Below, piece after piece: positions 3,162-5,786 of a DNA stretch of 5,786 bases. Under the pieces are notes generated by a model. That model worked only from the letters and a program-made list of their open reading frames with translations, made no database searches and was not told the origin of the DNA. The stretch is taken from contig SMXV01000007.1 of assembly GCA_004356175.1 (NCBI GenBank), positions 1 to 5,786 of the forward strand, given 5' to 3'. Numbering within the stretch: position 1 is the first letter of the stretch; each line of letters begins with the position of its first letter. The translations under genes were made by a program, and so were the position numbers. Origin of the DNA: Acidobacteriota bacterium (lineage in GTDB: Bacteria > Actinomycetota > Acidimicrobiia > Spongiisociales > UBA5794).

Positions 3162-5786
3162 GTGTCCGGACTAGACCTCTTCACTCCAGCAACCGCCTCA
3201 TGGTTCAATGCGGTGTTCGAGAAACCCACTCCAGCGCAGGATCTCGGGTGGGCATCGATAGCCGATGGCAACCACACGCTCATCCACGCCCCCACCGGTT
3301 CAGGCAAGACACTCGCCGCCTTTCTTTGGGCACTCGACCGAGTTGCATCCGAACCGACACCGGACAGCAGGCATCGCTGCCGAGTCCTGTACATATCTCC
3401 TCTCAAAGCGCTTGCCTATGACATCGATCGAAACCTGCGAGCACCGCTCACAGGCATAGCAGTCGAGGCACGAAAGCTCGGGCTTGAGCCGCCGACGCTC
3501 TCGGTCGCGATGCGAACCGGTGATACCCCACAGTCAGAGCGACAATCCATGCTGCGCAATCCGCCTGACCTACTCATCACCACGCCTGAGAGCCTCTATC
3601 TGATGCTCACATCCAAGGCAAACGAAATCCTCCGTTCGGTGCACACCGTCATCATCGACGAGATCCATGCTGTTGCGGGAACCAAACGAGGCTCGCACCT
3701 GGCACTGTCTCTCGAACGACTCAGCGCGCTTGCACACGAACCGCCGCAACGCATCGGCCTCTCAGCCACGCAAAGGCCACTCGACACACTGTCTGAGTTT
3801 CTCGCTGGCGGTGTCGTGGTCAACGACACGTGGACGCCCCGCCCAGTCACCATCGTCGATGCGCCGAGCGACAAGACCCTCGACATCGAAATCGTGGTCC
3901 CCGTGTCGGACATGACCCGCCCCGAAATCGACACCATCGCCAAGGACGGACACGAGACCCGATCCATCTGGCCAGCCATGTACCCGCAGCTGCTCTCACT
4001 CGTCATGGAACACACGTCGACCATCCTCTTTGTCAACAGCAGAGGATTGGCCGAGCGTCTTGCTGCGGAACTCAACCGACTGGCCGACGCCGAGATACTC
4101 CAGGCGCACCACGGGTCCGTATCGCGTGAGAAACGACTCGCAATCGAGGACCGGCTCAAACGCGGCGAGCTGAAGGGTGTCGTCGCGACTGGCACACTGG
4201 AACTTGGCATCGACATGGCAGCGGTGGACCTCGTTGTCCTCGTCGGATCACCCTCCTCCGTTTCCCGAGGGTTGCAGCGGGTAGGACGCGCAGGCCACCA
4301 GGTTGGCGAACCCTCCGTCGCGAAGATCTTTCCGAAGCACAGAGGCGACCTTCTTGAGGCCGCCGTAGTGGTTGACAGAATGTACAGCGCCAGCATCGAA
4401 TCAACAGTGATCCCCCGCAACCCGATCGACGTTCTCTCCCAACATATCGTTGCAATGGCAGCCGCCAACGACCTCGATGTTGACGAGACGTTCGACCTTG
4501 TACGAGGAGCATTTCCCTTTGCGAACCTCACTCGGGCGACCTACGAGTCCGTCCTCGACATGCTGGCGGGCAGGTACCCCTCAGACGACTTTGCGGAACT
4601 ACGCCCACGCATCGTATGGGACCGTGTTGCTGGCAAAATCACCGCCCGCTCGAACGCCAAACTTCTTGCAGTGACCAACGCCGGAACGATTCCTGACCGC
4701 GGCCTATACACCGTCCAGCTCCCCGATGGTGCACGGGTCGGTGAACTTGACGAGGAGATGGTCTACGAGTCACGCCCCGGCGAGACTTTTGTTCTCGGCT
4801 CAACGACGTGGCGCATCGAGAACATCACTCAGGACCGCGTCACCGTCACCCCTGCACCTGCTGCCGCGGCGGCCCGCATGCCATTCTGGCACGGCGACGC
4901 TCCGGGTCGGCCTCTCGAACTTGGAAGGGCAATCGGCGCATTCACTCGAGAAGTCGGCGCGCTCGACACGGACAGCGCCACTGCGCTGCTGACAGGCAGA
5001 TACCGACTCGATCCATGGGCAGCCAAGAATCTTGTGTCGTACTTTGCACAGGAGAAGGAGGCGACGGGCCATCTCCCGACCGACAGGACAATCGTCGTTC
5101 AACGATTCAAGGATGAAATCGGCGACTGGCGCATCGTTTTACTTTCACCATTCGGCGGAAGAATCCATGCGCCATGGGGTCTTGCAATCCGCAACCGCAT
5201 CAGATCGGAAACAGGATCCCCCGTCGACGCTATCTGGTCTGACGATGGGATTCTCTTCCGATTCCCTGACGCCGATCTGCCGCCCGACACGGGCCGGATC
5301 ATCATTGACCCCGCCGATATCGAGCAGCTCCTAATCGACGAGATCGCGGACACGGCGTTGTTCGTATCAATGTTTCGTGAAGCCGCTGCACGCGCACTCC
5401 TCCTGCCACGACGACGTCCCGGATCTCGCACGCCACTGTGGCTGCAACGCCGCAAAGCGGCAAGCCTCCTTGAGGTAGCCCGTAAATTCGAGTCGTTTCC
5501 CATCATGCTCGAGACATATAGGGAGGTCATGCAGGACTACTTCGACCTTCCGGCGCTGCGAGAGGTGCTCTCGGACATCCAGAAGCGAACCGTACGTGTC
5601 GTCGACGCGGACACTCAGGGACCCTCGCCCTTTGCATCGTCTCTCATGTTCGACTTCATTGCGTCGTTCATGTACGAATACGATGCACCCGTTGCGGAGC
5701 GCCGCCTCGCTGCCCTCACTCTTGACCGGAACCTCCTGGCTGACCTGCTCGGCGAACCGGCATTCCGTGAGCTGCTTGACATCGAC
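3162..5786 (+). CDS. lhr: Lhr-type superfamily 2 DNA helicase, 3' partial
   Basis: This is an ATP-dependent 3'-to-5' single-stranded-DNA translocase/helicase of the Lhr (large helicase-related) family, linked to DNA repair in mycobacteria. The frame is open for 875 codons from GTG 3162 to the window edge. Motifs appear in order: Q-like PTPAQ (22-26), Walker A PTGSGKT (44-50), Ia YISPLKAL (77-84), Ib TTPESLY (140-146), Walker B box DEIH (166-169), SATQ (201-204), LFVNSRG (289-295), motif V ATGTLELGID (342-351) and motif VI QRVGRAGHQ (372-380). Lhr-specific stretches follow: IVWDR (484-488), TIPDRGLY (509-516), VGELDEEMVYESRPG from 526, PSPFASSLMF from 821 and MYEYDAP (837-843). The visible part equals roughly the Lhr core. 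Full-length bacterial Lhr is about 1,500 residues, so a C-terminal domain probably lies beyond the edge, though a core-only form cannot be excluded. GTG is the start because an in-frame TAG lies 12 bases upstream and the Q-like motif follows soon after. Confidence 0.93.
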   Translation, partial: MSGLDLFTPATASWFNAVFEKPTPAQDLGWASIADGNHTLIHAPTGSGKTLAAFLWALDRVASEPTPDSRHRCRVLYISPLKALAYDIDRNLRAPLTGIAVEARKLGLEPPTLSVAMRTGDTPQSERQSMLRNPPDLLITTPESLYLMLTSKANEILRSVHTVIIDEIHAVAGTKRGSHLALSLERLSALAHEPPQRIGLSATQRPLDTLSEFLAGGVVVNDTWTPRPVTIVDAPSDKTLDIEIVVPVSDMTRPEIDTIAKDGHETRSIWPAMYPQLLSLVMEHTSTILFVNSRGLAERLAAELNRLADAEILQAHHGSVSREKRLAIEDRLKRGELKGVVATGTLELGIDMAAVDLVVLVGSPSSVSRGLQRVGRAGHQVGEPSVAKIFPKHRGDLLEAAVVVDRMYSASIESTVIPRNPIDVLSQHIVAMAAANDLDVDETFDLVRGAFPFANLTRATYESVLDMLAGRYPSDDFAELRPRIVWDRVAGKITARSNAKLLAVTNAGTIPDRGLYTVQLPDGARVGELDEEMVYESRPGETFVLGSTTWRIENITQDRVTVTPAPAAAAARMPFWHGDAPGRPLELGRAIGAFTREVGALDTDSATALLTGRYRLDPWAAKNLVSYFAQEKEATGHLPTDRTIVVQRFKDEIGDWRIVLLSPFGGRIHAPWGLAIRNRIRSETGSPVDAIWSDDGILFRFPDADLPPDTGRIIIDPADIEQLLIDEIADTALFVSMFREAAARALLLPRRRPGSRTPLWLQRRKAASLLEVARKFESFPIMLETYREVMQDYFDLPALREVLSDIQKRTVRVVDADTQGPSPFASSLMFDFIASFMYEYDAPVAERRLAALTLDRNLLADLLGEPAFRELLDID

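Noticed and set aside
3596..4531. Long reverse-strand open frame (311 codons) opposite the helicase
   Set aside because: The product is Ser/Arg-rich and low-complexity, and the opposite strand encodes unmistakable helicase motifs.
3162..5786. Idea that the helicase is part of a defence island or DISARM-like system
   Set aside because: Its motifs and the post-helicase stretches are specific for housekeeping Lhr, and the neighbours (LOG, TIGR03084-like, BtpA) are not defence genes.

Overview
The window looks like ordinary chromosomal DNA from an actinobacterium. The reasons are G+C near 60% in the coding lines I counted by hand, a protein of the mycothiol-type DinB/maleylpyruvate isomerase fold (TIGR03084-like), an Lhr helicase, and three gene starts with no Shine-Dalgarno sequence but a TANNNT box at a fixed short distance, as expected for leaderless transcripts. 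An Acidimicrobiia-type lineage is my guess, not something the sequence proves. All recognised genes lie on the + strand.

Layout. Positions 1-330 hold no gene I can identify. One frame (2-238) reads like the C-terminus of a protein whose body lies outside the window, and its stop codon sits inside a nested inverted repeat (223-276). A LOG-family protein (331-1371) follows. After a 44-base gap comes a two-gene unit: a TIGR03084-like metal-binding DinB/MDMPI-fold protein (1416-2210) and, one base after its stop codon, a BtpA/SgcQ-family TIM-barrel protein (2212-2982). The gap at 2983-3161 holds three hairpins, at least one a plausible intrinsic terminator. A large Lhr-type DNA helicase starts at GTG 3162 and runs off the right edge after 875 codons. 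Everything visible of it corresponds to the conserved Lhr core.

How the genes relate. Only the TIGR03084-like and BtpA-like genes look transcriptionally and translationally linked. The LOG gene and the helicase each appear to have their own promoter. I see no shared pathway across the window, and no phage, IS, CRISPR, tRNA or rRNA signature.

The most useful observation is a shared start architecture. In all three genes that follow a gap, a TA(A/G)NNT hexamer begins exactly 12 bases before the start codon and supplies an in-frame stop. This fixes the starts at 331, 1416 and 3162, moving the second gene one codon downstream of its first possible ATG. I did not find a convincing new multi-gene system here.
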